A stretch of DNA of 64,000 nucleotides from JAUVPY01 sp034412795 (lineage in GTDB: Bacteria; Chloroflexota; Anaerolineae; 4572-78; NAK82), in contig DAOUMD010000034.1 of NCBI GenBank assembly GCA_034412795.1, positions 23,850 to 87,849 on the forward strand, read 5' to 3'. Numbering within the stretch: position 1 is the first letter of the stretch; every line of letters begins with the position of its first letter. This document shows positions 42,588 through 51,655 of this stretch, piece after piece. A program made the translations under genes and the position numbers. The notes beneath the pieces were generated by a model. That model saw only the letters and a list, made by a program, of their open reading frames with translations, ran no database searches and was not told the origin of the DNA.

Positions 42588-45068
42588 ATGGAAGGTGACC
42601 AATCCACCGACTTGGAAGGCTCTGGCGCTACAGCCAAAGATCATAGCGTAGCTGCTGGTGAGCGAGGGGTTGCTGCAAAAGGCGATGTCTCTCAATCTCC
42701 CATTGTGACTGGAGATCGCAATGTGGTGATCGTCACCTACCAGGGTCGTGAGGTCCAAGTACCTTCCTCAGAGGCAATTGCCAACCACCAAGCTGCGCTG
42801 CGCCAGCAATTGGAAAAGGACACCCACGCACGCTGGGGCGGGATGTCAACCTATATCCAGGAAGAGGGGGCCATGCTCCCCATCGAGGCGTCTCCCTACC
42901 AGACAGGGCGACTGGGACCGAGGCAGAACCTGCTCCAGTTGCTCCACGCTGCCGACCGACTGCTGGTGCTGGGAGAACCCGGCTCTGGCAAGACGGTGGC
43001 ACTGGAACGGTTGGGCTGGGAATTGTGTGGGGGAGCCGAGCCGACCATTCCAGTGCTGGTCCGGTTGTTCCATTATGCTAGCACCCCCCTGGCCGAGTGG
43101 GTGCGGGCACTTCTCCAAGGAACGGGACTTCTCCGTTTGGATGACGAGCGAGCCCTGGCCGCCTTCTTGAAGGAGGGAGAAGTTCGCTGCTTCTTCCTGT
43201 TCGACGGGCTGAACGAAGTGGCGCCCCCTTATCGTGATCGACTGATCGATGAGATGGTGCGCTGGATGGCCACCTATCCGCGCCATCCGATGATCCTCAC
43301 CAGTCGAGCCCAGGATGAGCTATGGCGACGGCTGCGGGGGGAAGTGAAACAAGCAGTGGCAGTGCAGCCCATCAGCGACGAGCAGGCGCGGGCTTACCTG
43401 ACTGCTCACCTGGGACAGAGGGGAGACGCTCTCCACGAACATCTGGACAGGCGACTGCGCGAGACAGCTCGCATACCGCTTCTCCTTTGGTTGATCAAGG
43501 AAGCCGGGGCGGCTGGGGAGTCGATTCCGGGCAACCGGGGTGAACTTTACGCGCATTTCGTCTCCCGCATGTTGCGGCGGGATACCGACCGCCGAATGGA
43601 TGCTGAGATTCCAGAACGAGTGAAGCAGCGGGCATTGGTGGACCTGGCCTATCACCTGAGCCAGAATCGGCGATTGTTCTGTCCTTGCGACGAAGCGGTG
43701 ACGCTGGTGGCCCAGCGGCTGGGAGACGAGCAGGCCGACAGGGTGGTTGGAGCGTGTCAACGGCACGGGCTCCTGGCGGGAGAGGAAACTGTGTGGTTTG
43801 CGCCCCATCAGACGGTGCAGGAGCATTTCACCGCACTGGCATTGCTTGACGTGGCGGCACACGAATGGCAGATGAGCAACTGGGCACGAATAAAGCGAGC
43901 CGGTCGGCGGTTGCTGACAGGGGAGGGGGTAGGGCTGACAGGACTGGCAACCGACGACTGGTGGATGGAGACCTTCGTACAATTGGCAGGGTTAACTGAC
44001 GAAGCTGACTGGCTGGCACGGGAGGTAGCGCGGGTCAATCCCTGGCTGGCCTGGTGGTGCGTGGAGGAGGGACGCGGGGTAGGTGAGGAGACACGGGAAG
44101 CTGTAGCCACCCGATCGGTGGGGCTGCTGGAGTCGGAGCGGGTGGATGACCGGCGGCGGGCAGTGGCAGCCCTGGCCCGGATGCGAAACGAGCGGGTAGT
44201 AGAGCCCCTTTTCCAGGCGGCTGCCGATCCAGACACAGAGGTGACAGGGCTGGCGGTGCAAGCGTTGCTGGAGATGGGCGAGACTGTCCGAGGAAAGGGG
44301 CTTGCATTGGCCCAGCAGCCAGAGCATGCACTTCACCAGGCAGGATTGGCATACCTGGAGGGGGTGTTGGGCCTGCCGGTAGTTTGGGTACCGCCGGGAT
44401 CGTTTAGAATGGGAAGTGATGCAGCCAGAGATACTCAGGGACGTGACAATGAACTGCACCAGCACGAGGTAACACTGCCGGGGTACTGGATCGGGCGCTA
44501 TCCGGTGACGGTGGCCCAGTTCCGAGCCTTTGTGGAGACTGGTGGTTACGAGCCAGGGGATAAGGATAGCCTGCGTGGCGAGGATGACCACCCGGTAGTA
44601 TATGTCACCTGGCACGATGCCCTGGCCTTCTGCCGCTGGCTGAGCGATAGGACCGGGTTGCCGGTGATGTTGCCCTCCGAGGCGGAGTGGGAGAAGGCGG
44701 CGCGGGGGACGGATGGGCGGATCTATCCGTGGGGCGACGCGCCGCCGGATAAGAACCGGTGCAATTTTGGCGATAACGTGAAGGACACCACGCCGGTGGG
44801 CCGCTACTCACCACAGGGGGACAGCCCTTATGGCTGCGCCGACATGGCCGGCAACGTATGGGAGTGGACACGGAGTGCCTACAAGGACTACCCGTATGAC
44901 CCCGAGGATGGTCGTGAGGATCTGGAGGCAACAGCCGTCCGTGTGTTGCGTGGCGGGGCGTTCAACCTTGATGAGGGGCTCGTCCGTTGTGCGTACCGCA
45001 GCTGGGACTCCCCGCTCTACAGGCTCAGGCTCAGCGGGTTTCGGGTTATTGTTGCTCCCGGCTTGTAA
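42588..45068 (+). CDS. NACHT NTPase with HEAT-like repeats and FGE/C-type-lectin domain (FGE-1)
   Basis: 826 residues; start supported by GGGAGGA. N-terminal ~60 residues with Gly/Ala heptads (GATAKDH, SVAAGER, GVAAKGD), NACHT NTPase with Walker A LGEPGSGKTVALERL (~127-141) and Walker B RCFFLFDGLNEVAPP (~200-214), the NACHT helical region, one or two HEAT-like repeats (DDRRRAVAALARMRNERVVE, ~515-565), then a FGE-sulfatase-type domain from ~598 (VVWVPPGSFRMGSD; WIGRYPVTVAQFRAFVE; LPSEAEWEKAARGTDGRIYP; DMAGNVWEWTRS). The FGE catalytic Cys pair is absent, so it is likely a ligand-binding C-type-lectin fold. The end RVLRGGAFN...GFRVIVAP corresponds to DGR variable regions. Confidence 0.88.
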   Translation: MEGDQSTDLEGSGATAKDHSVAAGERGVAAKGDVSQSPIVTGDRNVVIVTYQGREVQVPSSEAIANHQAALRQQLEKDTHARWGGMSTYIQEEGAMLPIEASPYQTGRLGPRQNLLQLLHAADRLLVLGEPGSGKTVALERLGWELCGGAEPTIPVLVRLFHYASTPLAEWVRALLQGTGLLRLDDERALAAFLKEGEVRCFFLFDGLNEVAPPYRDRLIDEMVRWMATYPRHPMILTSRAQDELWRRLRGEVKQAVAVQPISDEQARAYLTAHLGQRGDALHEHLDRRLRETARIPLLLWLIKEAGAAGESIPGNRGELYAHFVSRMLRRDTDRRMDAEIPERVKQRALVDLAYHLSQNRRLFCPCDEAVTLVAQRLGDEQADRVVGACQRHGLLAGEETVWFAPHQTVQEHFTALALLDVAAHEWQMSNWARIKRAGRRLLTGEGVGLTGLATDDWWMETFVQLAGLTDEADWLAREVARVNPWLAWWCVEEGRGVGEETREAVATRSVGLLESERVDDRRRAVAALARMRNERVVEPLFQAAADPDTEVTGLAVQALLEMGETVRGKGLALAQQPEHALHQAGLAYLEGVLGLPVVWVPPGSFRMGSDAARDTQGRDNELHQHEVTLPGYWIGRYPVTVAQFRAFVETGGYEPGDKDSLRGEDDHPVVYVTWHDALAFCRWLSDRTGLPVMLPSEAEWEKAARGTDGRIYPWGDAPPDKNRCNFGDNVKDTTPVGRYSPQGDSPYGCADMAGNVWEWTRSAYKDYPYDPEDGREDLEATAVRVLRGGAFNLDEGLVRCAYRSWDSPLYRLRLSGFRVIVAPGL
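44941..45060 (+). other. Candidate DGR variable region of FGE-1
   Basis: Last ~40 codons. The framework RVLRGGAF, VRCA, P and GFRV matches FGE-2 and FGE-3, while the positions between differ in all three (here NLDEGL, YRSWDS, LYRLRLS). Differences are mostly at first and second codon bases, compatible with a template rich in AAC/AAT codons. No template region was found in the window. Confidence 0.5.
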
Positions 45069-45101
45069 CTCTGATCTCTGTTTTCCTCTGGCACTCTGAA
45101 T

Positions 45102-45179
45102 CTCTGGAGCGAGCGCAGCGAGCGACCTTGAATCCGCGCGGAGCGCGGTCGCCGCTGGCGAATTGGGAGGTTTTCACAA
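45102..45179 (+). repeat. Conserved ~78-bp block between FGE-1 and RT relic (copy A)
   Basis: CTCTGGAGCGAGCGCAGCGA ... GGGAGG..ACAAG. A homologous block with CTCTGGAGCGAGCGCGGCGA lies after FGE-3 at 59,610-59,688. Here it ends in the ribosome site (GGGAGG) of the RT relic. The GAGCGAGCGC / GCGAGCG words can form a hairpin. It could be part of a retroelement's non-coding region. Confidence 0.7.
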
Positions 45180-45522
45180 GTGAGCATACCTCTATATCCA
45201 AGAGTCTGTGCCTGGGACAACCTGCTGCTGGCCTATCGCAAAGCGAGCAAGGGCAAACGGGGCAAAGCGAGCGTGGCACAATTCGAGTACCACCTGGAAG
45301 ACAACCTCATCACCCTGCAAGCCGAGTTGCGGACCAAGATCTACCGGCCCGGCGCATACTATAGCTTCCACATCCACGATCCCAAGCAACGTCTCATCTC
45401 AGCCGCTCCGTTTCGGGATCGAGTGGCGCACCACGCCCTGTGCAACATCATCGAGCCCATCTTCGAGAGGGGCTTTATCTATGATAGTTACGCCAACCGG
45501 GAGGGTAAGGGCAATCACACCG
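45180..45522 (+). pseudogene. 5' fragment of a DGR-type reverse transcriptase
   Basis: About 114 residues with an intact start (GTG with GGGAGG upstream): WDNLLLAYRKASKGKRGK, FEYHLEDNLITLQAELR, IYRPGAYYSFHIHDPKQRLI, SAAPFRDRVAHHALCNIIEP, IFERGFIYDSYANREGKGNH. This is the N-terminal part (fingers, RT motifs 0-2) of reverse transcriptases of the DGR/retron-like group that begins with such a segment. The palm domain with YADD and the thumb are missing. After GKGNHTA the reading continues into the leader of the next NACHT gene, homologous to the leader of FGE-3. So the gene was cut by recombination with that leader. Confidence 0.85.
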
Positions 45523-45585
45523 CCCCCTACCCCAACTTGGGGCTGGGGCAGGCACCGGCCACCCGATGGGAGGAGGTAAACATCA

Positions 45586-48500
45586 GTGATCGGCTTATCC
45601 GTATTGCTGGGCGCAGCCCTGGAAGCGGGATTGGGTGTGCTGGCCGAGGCCGGTTTCGGCGACGAGGCTCGCGCCCTCAAGGAACGACTGACAAAGAAGG
45701 ACGAGAAGGAACGCCAGGCAGCCTTTGACCGGGCCTTTGACCGGGCCGTCGAGACCGCCGGTGAGGAGAGCCTGCGGCCCCTGCTGGACCACCAGCCCTT
45801 TCGTGAAGCAGTAGTTGCTGGGCTGCTGGACCCAGAACAAGGTTTTGACGTGAGGGCGATGGCCGAAGCGTGGGGAGAAGACCTGCCCGTTCATGCGCGG
45901 ACCTTACGTCGCTTTTTCTCGGCGCTGGAGAACACCTTGCTGGCTGATGAGACCTGGGGGCCAGTACTGGACCGCTACCAGGAACTTCGCTTTCGCGGAG
46001 ACGTGCTGACGGCCTTGCGAGAGCAGAAGTTGGACGTGTCGTCCCGTCAGGTGGTCTCGACACTAAATGCGCAACTGACCGGCAGCGGGGCGATTGCCCA
46101 GGGACCGGGGGCGGTGGCTGCCGGCGCGGGCGGGACGGCAGTCGGCGGGGATATGCTGGGAGACGTGACCCAGATGGTGGTGGAGATGGTCACCCCCGGC
46201 CCGCGACCTGACGACTTACGCGCCGCCTACCTGAATCGGCTGTTCGAAACGACCAGCCACATCTCCCTAGCCGGTGTGGACCCCAAGGCGGCCAGCGAGT
46301 CCGAGGCCCGCCTTAACCTTGGTGCTGTCTATACCGCCTTGCTGACCCTGACCACTGAAACTCACGAGCGCCTGGAACGCGGCGACGTGCCTGATCGGGA
46401 TGAGAAGCGGCTCTCGGCCCTGACGCAACTCAACCGTCACCCGCACTTAGTATTGCTAGGTGACCCCGGCAGCGGCAAAAGCACGTTCGTCAACTTCGTG
46501 GCCATGTGCCTGGCCGGGGAAGCACTGGGCCAGGACCAGGCCAACCTGGCCCTTTTGACCGCCCCATTGCCGGATGATGAGGGCAACGACCGGGAGGAGC
46601 CTCAACCTTGGGAGCGTGGTGCATTGCTCCCGGTGCGTATCATCCTGCGTGACTTTGCCGCTCGTGGCCTGCCTGCCGTGGGTGAGCGTGCCAGCGCCGA
46701 TCACCTATGGCGCTTCATCGTTAGGGAATTGAACGCTGCTGCGCTGGGTGACTATGCTCAACACTTAAGGTGTGAATTACTGGAGCAGGGTGGTCTGCTC
46801 TTGTTGGATGGGCTGGACGAGGTACCCGAAGCCGAGCATCGACGCGAGCAGATCAAGCAGTCGGTGGAGGATTTCGCTGCGGTCTTCCCACGCTGCCGGG
46901 TGCTGGTCACCAGCCGCACCTACGCTTACCAGAAACAAGACTGGCGGCTGCCCGGCTTCGCTGAGACGGTGCTGGCCCCCTTCAGTCCGGGCCAAATCCG
47001 CCGCTTTGTGGAGCGCTGGTATGCTCACATCGCCGCCTTACGTGGGATGCATCCAGACGATGCCCAGGGGCGGGCGGAATTGCTCAAGCGAGCTATCTTC
47101 GGGAGTGACCGGCTGGGTGCCCTGGCCCGGCGCCCGCTGCTGCTCACCTTGATGGCCAGTCTGCACGCCTGGCGGGGAGGCAGCCTGCCGGAAAAGCGCG
47201 AGGAGCTATATGCCGACACGGTGGACCTGCTGCTGGATTGGTGGGAAAGCCCGAAGATGGTTCGAGACGGCCAGGGCCAAGTGCTTGTATCCCAGCCCAG
47301 CCTGGCCGAGTGGCTGAAGATAGACCGAGAAAAAGTGCGTGAGTTGCTGAACGAGTTGGCCTATCACGCTCATACCGTCCAGCCCGAGCTGGTGGGCACC
47401 GCCGACATACCGGAGGGGGAACTGGTGAGCGGGCTGATGCGTTTGAGTCAGAACCCGGAAGTAAATCCGGCGCGGGTGGTGGAGTATCTGAGCCAGAGGG
47501 CGGGGCTGCTGCTGCCGCATGGGGTAGGAGTGTATACCTACCCTCATCGCACCTTCCAGGAGTATCTGGCCGCCTGTTACCTGACCGACCACGAATACCC
47601 TGACCTGGTAGCCGACCTGGCTCGAAAGGAGCCAGATCGCTGGCGGGAGGTAGCCTTGCTGGCCGGGGCCAAGGCCGGGCGAGGCACGGCGTCGGCTATC
47701 TGGCTGCTTGTGGAGGGGTTGTGTTACCGCGAGCCGGAAGCAGCGGAGAGCGACGTGGCCGATGCGTGGGGAGTGCACCTGGCTGGCCAGGCGTTGGCCG
47801 AAACAGCCGACTTGGCTCAGGTTAGCGAGCGGAACAAAGTCAAAGTCGAACGGGTGCGGCGTTGGTTGGTGCATATCTTGCAGAAGGGAATGCTACCGGC
47901 TGTAGAGCAAGCCGCGGCCGGGGACACTTTGGCTCGACTGGGTGACCCACGCTTCAGAGTGGACGCCTGGTACCTACCCGACGAGCCGCTGCTGGGTTTC
48001 ATCGAGATCCCGGCCGGGCCATTCTTGATGGGCACGCAGGAGGAGGACATCCCGGCCTTGCTGGAGCGGTATGGGGGAGAGCGCGAGTGGTATGAGTGGG
48101 AAGTACCGCAACACGAGGTCACACTACCAGCTTATTATATAAGCTGTTACCCGGTGACGGTAGCCCAGTTTCGAGCATTTGTACGAGAAATTGGGAACGG
48201 GGCGCATAGGCTGTTCGAGCGATACAACAGCGTGGACAACCATCCGGTCGTGTCGGTCAACTGGTACCAAGCGGGAGCGTATTGTGACTGGCTGACAGAA
48301 AAGCTGCGGTCTTGGAAGGGGACGCCAGAACCATTGGCGAGGCTGTTGCGGGAAGAAGTCTGGCGGGTACGTTTACCATCGGAAGCTGAGTGGGAAAAAG
48401 CGGCGCGGGGTACAGATGGACGTACCTTTCCCTGGGGAAATGTAGCAGACCCGGTGCGGGCCAACTATGGGGATACGGGCGTTGGCGCTACCACTGCGGT

Positions 48501-48771
48501 TGGCAGCTTTCCCGCCGGGGCCAGTCCGTATGGATGCCAGGACATGGCTGGTAACGTATGGGAGTGGTGCCGCTCGCTGTATAAGAGTTATCCCTATGAT
48601 CTGACAGATGGTGGCAAGAATCCAGAGGCCGAGCGCATCCAGGTGTTAGTTGGTGGGTCGTTCCTCGATGAACAGTGGCTCATTCGTTGTGCCTTGCACT
48701 ACAGTTTCACTCCGTTATACTGGCTCAGCAGCATTGGGTTTCGCGTGTGCGTCGCGGCACAGCAGGAATAG
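45586..48771 (+). CDS. NACHT NTPase with FGE/C-type-lectin domain (FGE-2)
   Basis: 1061 residues from GTG 45,586, with GGGAGGAGG upstream; the paralogue FGE-3 has ATG at the same place. N-terminal ~165 residues are a helical domain (LSVLLGAALEAGLGVLAEAG; DEKERQAAFDRAFDRAVET; RTLRRFFSALENTLLADETW) nearly identical in FGE-3, then Gly/Ala heptads (GAIAQGP, GAVAAGA, GGTAVGG), a NACHT NTPase (Walker A LLGDPGSGKSTFVNFVAM, ~290; Walker B GGLLLLDGLDEVPEAE, ~403), YPHRTFQEYLAACYL closing the NACHT region, and a FGE-like domain from ~804 (FIEIPAGPFLMGTQEED; CYPVTVAQFRAFVREIG; LPSEAEWEKAARGTDGRTFP; DMAGNVWEWCRS). No FGE active-site cysteines. The upstream RT relic is broken by this gene's leader. Confidence 0.88.
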   Translation: MIGLSVLLGAALEAGLGVLAEAGFGDEARALKERLTKKDEKERQAAFDRAFDRAVETAGEESLRPLLDHQPFREAVVAGLLDPEQGFDVRAMAEAWGEDLPVHARTLRRFFSALENTLLADETWGPVLDRYQELRFRGDVLTALREQKLDVSSRQVVSTLNAQLTGSGAIAQGPGAVAAGAGGTAVGGDMLGDVTQMVVEMVTPGPRPDDLRAAYLNRLFETTSHISLAGVDPKAASESEARLNLGAVYTALLTLTTETHERLERGDVPDRDEKRLSALTQLNRHPHLVLLGDPGSGKSTFVNFVAMCLAGEALGQDQANLALLTAPLPDDEGNDREEPQPWERGALLPVRIILRDFAARGLPAVGERASADHLWRFIVRELNAAALGDYAQHLRCELLEQGGLLLLDGLDEVPEAEHRREQIKQSVEDFAAVFPRCRVLVTSRTYAYQKQDWRLPGFAETVLAPFSPGQIRRFVERWYAHIAALRGMHPDDAQGRAELLKRAIFGSDRLGALARRPLLLTLMASLHAWRGGSLPEKREELYADTVDLLLDWWESPKMVRDGQGQVLVSQPSLAEWLKIDREKVRELLNELAYHAHTVQPELVGTADIPEGELVSGLMRLSQNPEVNPARVVEYLSQRAGLLLPHGVGVYTYPHRTFQEYLAACYLTDHEYPDLVADLARKEPDRWREVALLAGAKAGRGTASAIWLLVEGLCYREPEAAESDVADAWGVHLAGQALAETADLAQVSERNKVKVERVRRWLVHILQKGMLPAVEQAAAGDTLARLGDPRFRVDAWYLPDEPLLGFIEIPAGPFLMGTQEEDIPALLERYGGEREWYEWEVPQHEVTLPAYYISCYPVTVAQFRAFVREIGNGAHRLFERYNSVDNHPVVSVNWYQAGAYCDWLTEKLRSWKGTPEPLARLLREEVWRVRLPSEAEWEKAARGTDGRTFPWGNVADPVRANYGDTGVGATTAVGSFPAGASPYGCQDMAGNVWEWCRSLYKSYPYDLTDGGKNPEAERIQVLVGGSFLDEQWLIRCALHYSFTPLYWLSSIGFRVCVAAQQE
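48641..48760 (+). other. Candidate DGR variable region of FGE-2
   Basis: Framework QVLVGGSF...IRCA...P...GFRV with variable positions LDEQWL, LHYSFT, LYWLSSI. More diverged at the nucleotide level from FGE-1 and FGE-3 than they are from each other. Confidence 0.45.
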
Positions 48772-48882
48772 ATTGTGTCCGAAGGGCACTGTGGGAAGAT
48801 GCAAAAAGACCCACAAGCTCAACCAACTTAGCGGAGAGGGGAACCTGACCATTGCCGTAAAGAGAGGGAATAGAAGAACCTC

Positions 48883-48993
48883 ATGCCCATAAACCCAGCA
48901 AACGCAACCGAACTGGCAACCATGGCCCGCGAAGTCGGCGCCGACGTCGTGGAAGGCAACCTACGCTACCCCTCCGTGACCGGCAGTTGGCAT
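48883..48993 (+). pseudogene. Possible gene remnant (MPINPANATELATMAREVGA...)
   Basis: The 390-bp gap after FGE-2 holds one coding-looking stretch, MPINPANATELATMAREVGA followed by DVVEGNLRYPSVTGSWH, after which the frame becomes unlike protein. I take it as the 5' remnant of a small gene of unknown function. It lies just before a promoter. Confidence 0.3.
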
Positions 48994-49005
48994 CAGTCGT
49001 ATTGC

Positions 49006-49034
49006 TTGAATAAACCGAACACCCGTGCTATACT
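49006..49034 (+). promoter_or_regulatory. Promoter before the 528-aa gene
   Basis: TTGAAT, 17 bases, TATACT, about 130 bases upstream of the start. A hairpin (CCCCAC GGTG GTGGG-type, 49,056-49,070) follows in the leader. Confidence 0.6.
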
Positions 49035-49162
49035 TAGCTCGCCAAAACGAAAAGCCCCACGGTGTGGGAGCACCTGGGCGGCGGCCAAACCGACAGGGCG
49101 GCCTGGTGGTACTCAGATAACATCCAGGCCGCCGACTGTCAAATGGCAGAAGGCGGTCTTGT

Positions 49163-50749
49163 ATGTCGAACCTGGGGAAACCGTATCAGTCTATCTCCGG
49201 CGTGAAGATGGACTTGTCTACTTTCCGTGACTTCCTAGAGTGGTTGCAAGAAGACCATCTCACTGTTGAGCAGGTCGAAGAGCGACGATGGCACGCCAAA
49301 TGGGGGGGCTGTGAGGGATGTTGGATTGTGGCGTTACCCGTCAAGAATGAGTTGCGGATTGACTTCTACTTTCTTGAGTGGGACGAGCCCGAGCATCCCA
49401 GCGTTTATGAGGACGGCAACGGCGGACTGAGAATCGAGTCAAAGCCCAATGTCTGGCCCAGATTGGTTTTTGACACGGTCAGGAGTCGATTAATCGAGTT
49501 GGGGGTCTTACACAACGTAGGGACAGGCGCGGAACACCGCGACAAATCCGAAGTGTCAGCAGGAGCAGTTTCTACATTGCTACTCGAAATTAGTATCCCA
49601 GACTTTATGAGTAATGTCGCCTTTTGGAATAAAAAAGACAGGCTGGGACTGATCCCCCAAGGCTCGGAATCACGCGGGGCGGTTTGGAGTGTTGACAATT
49701 GCCTTATCACTGCCCGCGTTGTGACACCAATGACCACAAGGGTGGAATTAGAACCATTTAGGTGGCGACAAAATGCCGAAAACTACGCCTGGCCCCGACT
49801 CACGCCAGATGCACAAGCGAAGACTACCTGGCATAAACTCTGCGAACTGATAGCGGAGAATTGTATACAGGTTTTGCCGCAGTCTCGCAGCAGCAGAGTC
49901 TTAGAGGAATTTCACTCAAATTTACCGCCTTTCTACGGCCAGGAGGAGGAGATAAACGCCTGGAAGGCTGAACACGAGCGAAAGTACAAACACCAAACAG
50001 CAAAGCAAGCAGCGCGGGGATGGCTCACCCTGCTACAGGGGACTGAGTTGACGTCCATTGAGGCCAGCACCGATGGCTTATCACAGCCCATTACAACCGT
50101 CCTGCTCACCACGCCGAAAGCGTTCTACGCCTGGTTGGAAGATTACGTAGAAGCAACGCCCGCCAGCTTTTGGAAAACTCATGTTGCTCTGTCACCACGG
50201 TTAGAACCAACCGAGGTAGAAGAGCAACTCATCACGCTGCCTAGAGGGGTGCCAGGAGAGACAACCGAAGCCGGGCGCATGCGGTTGGCAATTGAGGCGC
50301 ACGCCTACCGAAAGAAGCCGCCATCACCGCACCCGCTTGCCCCACGAGAAGTAGTTGTTGATTTGGAAAAGCCAATTGAGTCTAGGCGAGTCATTGTGCT
50401 CACGGTCTTACCACTTGATGACAAAATCAAAGTTGCCGTAAGATGCCTTGAACCTAAATTAGAAGATTACTCCCATAAGCTACTAGAGACAGCGGAACAG
50501 GAGTTTGGCGTGGTCTCACAGACGCTCGCGGGGAGCAGCAGGGGCAGAAAACGTAAGCCAAATATAGATACACCTATCAAAGTTGCAAAGGCGCGACTGA
50601 TAATGGAGTTAAGGAGTGTAAACCAGACTGTCGCCTGTGGTCGTGTACAAGTTTCTCCACATACTTTCAGGAAACATCATAATCACCCCGATGTGCTGGC
50701 AGAAATGGAGCGGTTGAGGCAAGATAAGGACTTCCTAGAAGAGGTTTAG
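49163..50749 (+). CDS. Unrecognised 528-aa protein
   Basis: No family recognised. The start at ATG 49,163 follows GAAGGCGG; an in-frame ATG at 49,208 (MDLSTFRDFLEWLQEDHLTV) is the other option. Soluble, mixed alpha/beta, no signal peptide or membrane segment. The middle has two similar-looking halves (FYFLEWDEPEHPSVYEDGNG; EINAWKAEHERKYKHQTAKQ). The C-terminus, KVAKARLIMELRSVNQTVAC followed by GRVQVSPHTFRKHHNHPDVL, looks like a helix-turn-helix. It has its own promoter and a strong terminator, unlike operon genes, so it is a self-contained cargo gene of the island. Base use is more AT-rich than the NACHT genes beside it. Confidence 0.7.
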   Translation: MSNLGKPYQSISGVKMDLSTFRDFLEWLQEDHLTVEQVEERRWHAKWGGCEGCWIVALPVKNELRIDFYFLEWDEPEHPSVYEDGNGGLRIESKPNVWPRLVFDTVRSRLIELGVLHNVGTGAEHRDKSEVSAGAVSTLLLEISIPDFMSNVAFWNKKDRLGLIPQGSESRGAVWSVDNCLITARVVTPMTTRVELEPFRWRQNAENYAWPRLTPDAQAKTTWHKLCELIAENCIQVLPQSRSSRVLEEFHSNLPPFYGQEEEINAWKAEHERKYKHQTAKQAARGWLTLLQGTELTSIEASTDGLSQPITTVLLTTPKAFYAWLEDYVEATPASFWKTHVALSPRLEPTEVEEQLITLPRGVPGETTEAGRMRLAIEAHAYRKKPPSPHPLAPREVVVDLEKPIESRRVIVLTVLPLDDKIKVAVRCLEPKLEDYSHKLLETAEQEFGVVSQTLAGSSRGRKRKPNIDTPIKVAKARLIMELRSVNQTVACGRVQVSPHTFRKHHNHPDVLAEMERLRQDKDFLEEV

Positions 50750-50805
50750 GCAATTTAGGCAGTTTAGGCAATTTCACTCATAAGCTAGTAGTTCAGCAAT
50801 ATACT

Positions 50806-50840
50806 AAGGGCAACCCATAAGGTTAGGGTTGCCCTTTCTT
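50806..50840 (+). terminator. Intrinsic terminator after the 528-aa gene
   Basis: AAGGGCAACCC, 9-nt loop, GGGTTGCCCTT, then TCTTT. A perfect 11-bp stem. Confidence 0.85.
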
Positions 50841-50868
50841 TAGTTCACTCTGATTTCGGAGGTGAAAA

Positions 50869-51024
50869 ATGGAACTGTTCTTTGTTTTCGCATCTGCCAT
50901 TACCTTAGCTTTCTTCATCACGGTCATAGCTTTGGTGGCGATCGTCTTCGGCCAACAAAGGGTGGTAGATCAAGCCATAGAGACGTTGAGTCAGGCATTG
51001 GGGACAGTTTTCAAGAGAGAGTAA
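50869..51024 (+). CDS. Small single-pass membrane protein (51 aa)
   Basis: ATG at 50,869 with an excellent ribosome site (CGGAGGTG) codes 51 residues: MELFFVFASAITLAFFITVI begins a long helix of about 28 hydrophobic residues, followed by a short amphipathic tail (QQRVVDQAIETLSQALGTVF). No family recognised. The very clean ribosome site makes a real gene likely. Could be a holin-like or toxin-like peptide, or a partner of the neighbouring 528-aa protein, but there is no direct evidence. Confidence 0.55.
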   Translation: MELFFVFASAITLAFFITVIALVAIVFGQQRVVDQAIETLSQALGTVFKRE

Positions 51025-51161
51025 TTCAATCCTTCTGTCGCCGATAGTATTTTCATTGCGCCTATCCCCTACTAATGCTATATCATAGCTTGATTTGCAA
51101 TCAGCTAGTGCCGCCACAGCTTATCGCATCGACCAGACACCGTTTTGAAAGGTTACACTTA

Positions 51162-51320
51162 ATGACGAAGAAGGTTGTCTTGCACAATTGTCCTCCCTAT
51201 AGCACCTGGCGCCGGATCAACACCACTTTGCGCAAACTGGAGCGCCGCCAACGAGGGCGAAATGAAGATCCGAGTGCTGGCGCGATCGACAAAGTAGGAG
51301 AACGGTTCTATTTCCGATAA
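51162..51320 (+). CDS. Possible small basic protein (52 aa)
   Basis: From ATG 51,162: MTKKVVLHNCPPYSTWRRIN followed by a basic helix TTLRKLERRQRGRNEDPSA. An upstream in-frame ATG (51,075) gives 81 residues. No family recognised, weak ribosome site. Followed by a hairpin that could terminate it. Confidence 0.3.
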   Translation: MTKKVVLHNCPPYSTWRRINTTLRKLERRQRGRNEDPSAGAIDKVGERFYFR

Positions 51321-51356
51321 TTGGTTGAGCGTTTTGTTTTGTCGCAAATAACCGAA

Positions 51357-51390
51357 AAGAAACCGCCAGTGGGCTGCGGGGTTTCTTGTT
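51357..51390 (+). terminator. Possible terminator
   Basis: AAGAAACC and GGTTTCTT pair around a GC-rich 15-base centre that adds CGC/GCG pairs; followed by GTTGG, so the U-tract is poor. Confidence 0.45.
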
Positions 51391-51426
51391 GGGGATGGAA
51401 ATCTCATGAATCTGCGTAAAATTATA

Positions 51427-51455
51427 TTGCAGCCAAGTAGATAATATGATATACT
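51427..51455 (+). promoter_or_regulatory. Promoter of the phospholipase D gene
   Basis: TTGCAG, 17 bases, TATACT, about 200 bases upstream of the start. Confidence 0.5.
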
Positions 51456-51552
51456 TGAGGTAATAAGGCCCACTGTAACCAAGGGGGCATCTTCTACTAG
51501 ACCAGACTCCCACCTTCATAAAATTCGTCTTCAGTTCGACTTCCTACTTATA

Positions 51553-51588
51553 ACACGCTGCCTTGTAAAAAGGGCGGTGTGTTTTTGT
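51553..51588 (+). terminator. Attenuator-like hairpin in the phospholipase D leader
   Basis: ACACGCTGCCTT pairs (with G-U pairs) with AAGGGCGGTGTGT, followed by TTTTTGTTT. Lies between the promoter at 51,427 and the gene, or it ends upstream transcription. Confidence 0.55.
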
Positions 51589-51655
51589 TTGTCCCCCTCT
51601 CAGAAGCGGCGGTAATTCCAGGGTTGTGAGACATTCTGGATGAGGAGGATATGCA

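Noticed and set aside
45180..45728. A functional 182-aa reverse transcriptase
   Set aside because: The YADD palm domain is missing and the last ~65 codons are the leader and start of FGE-2 in another frame.
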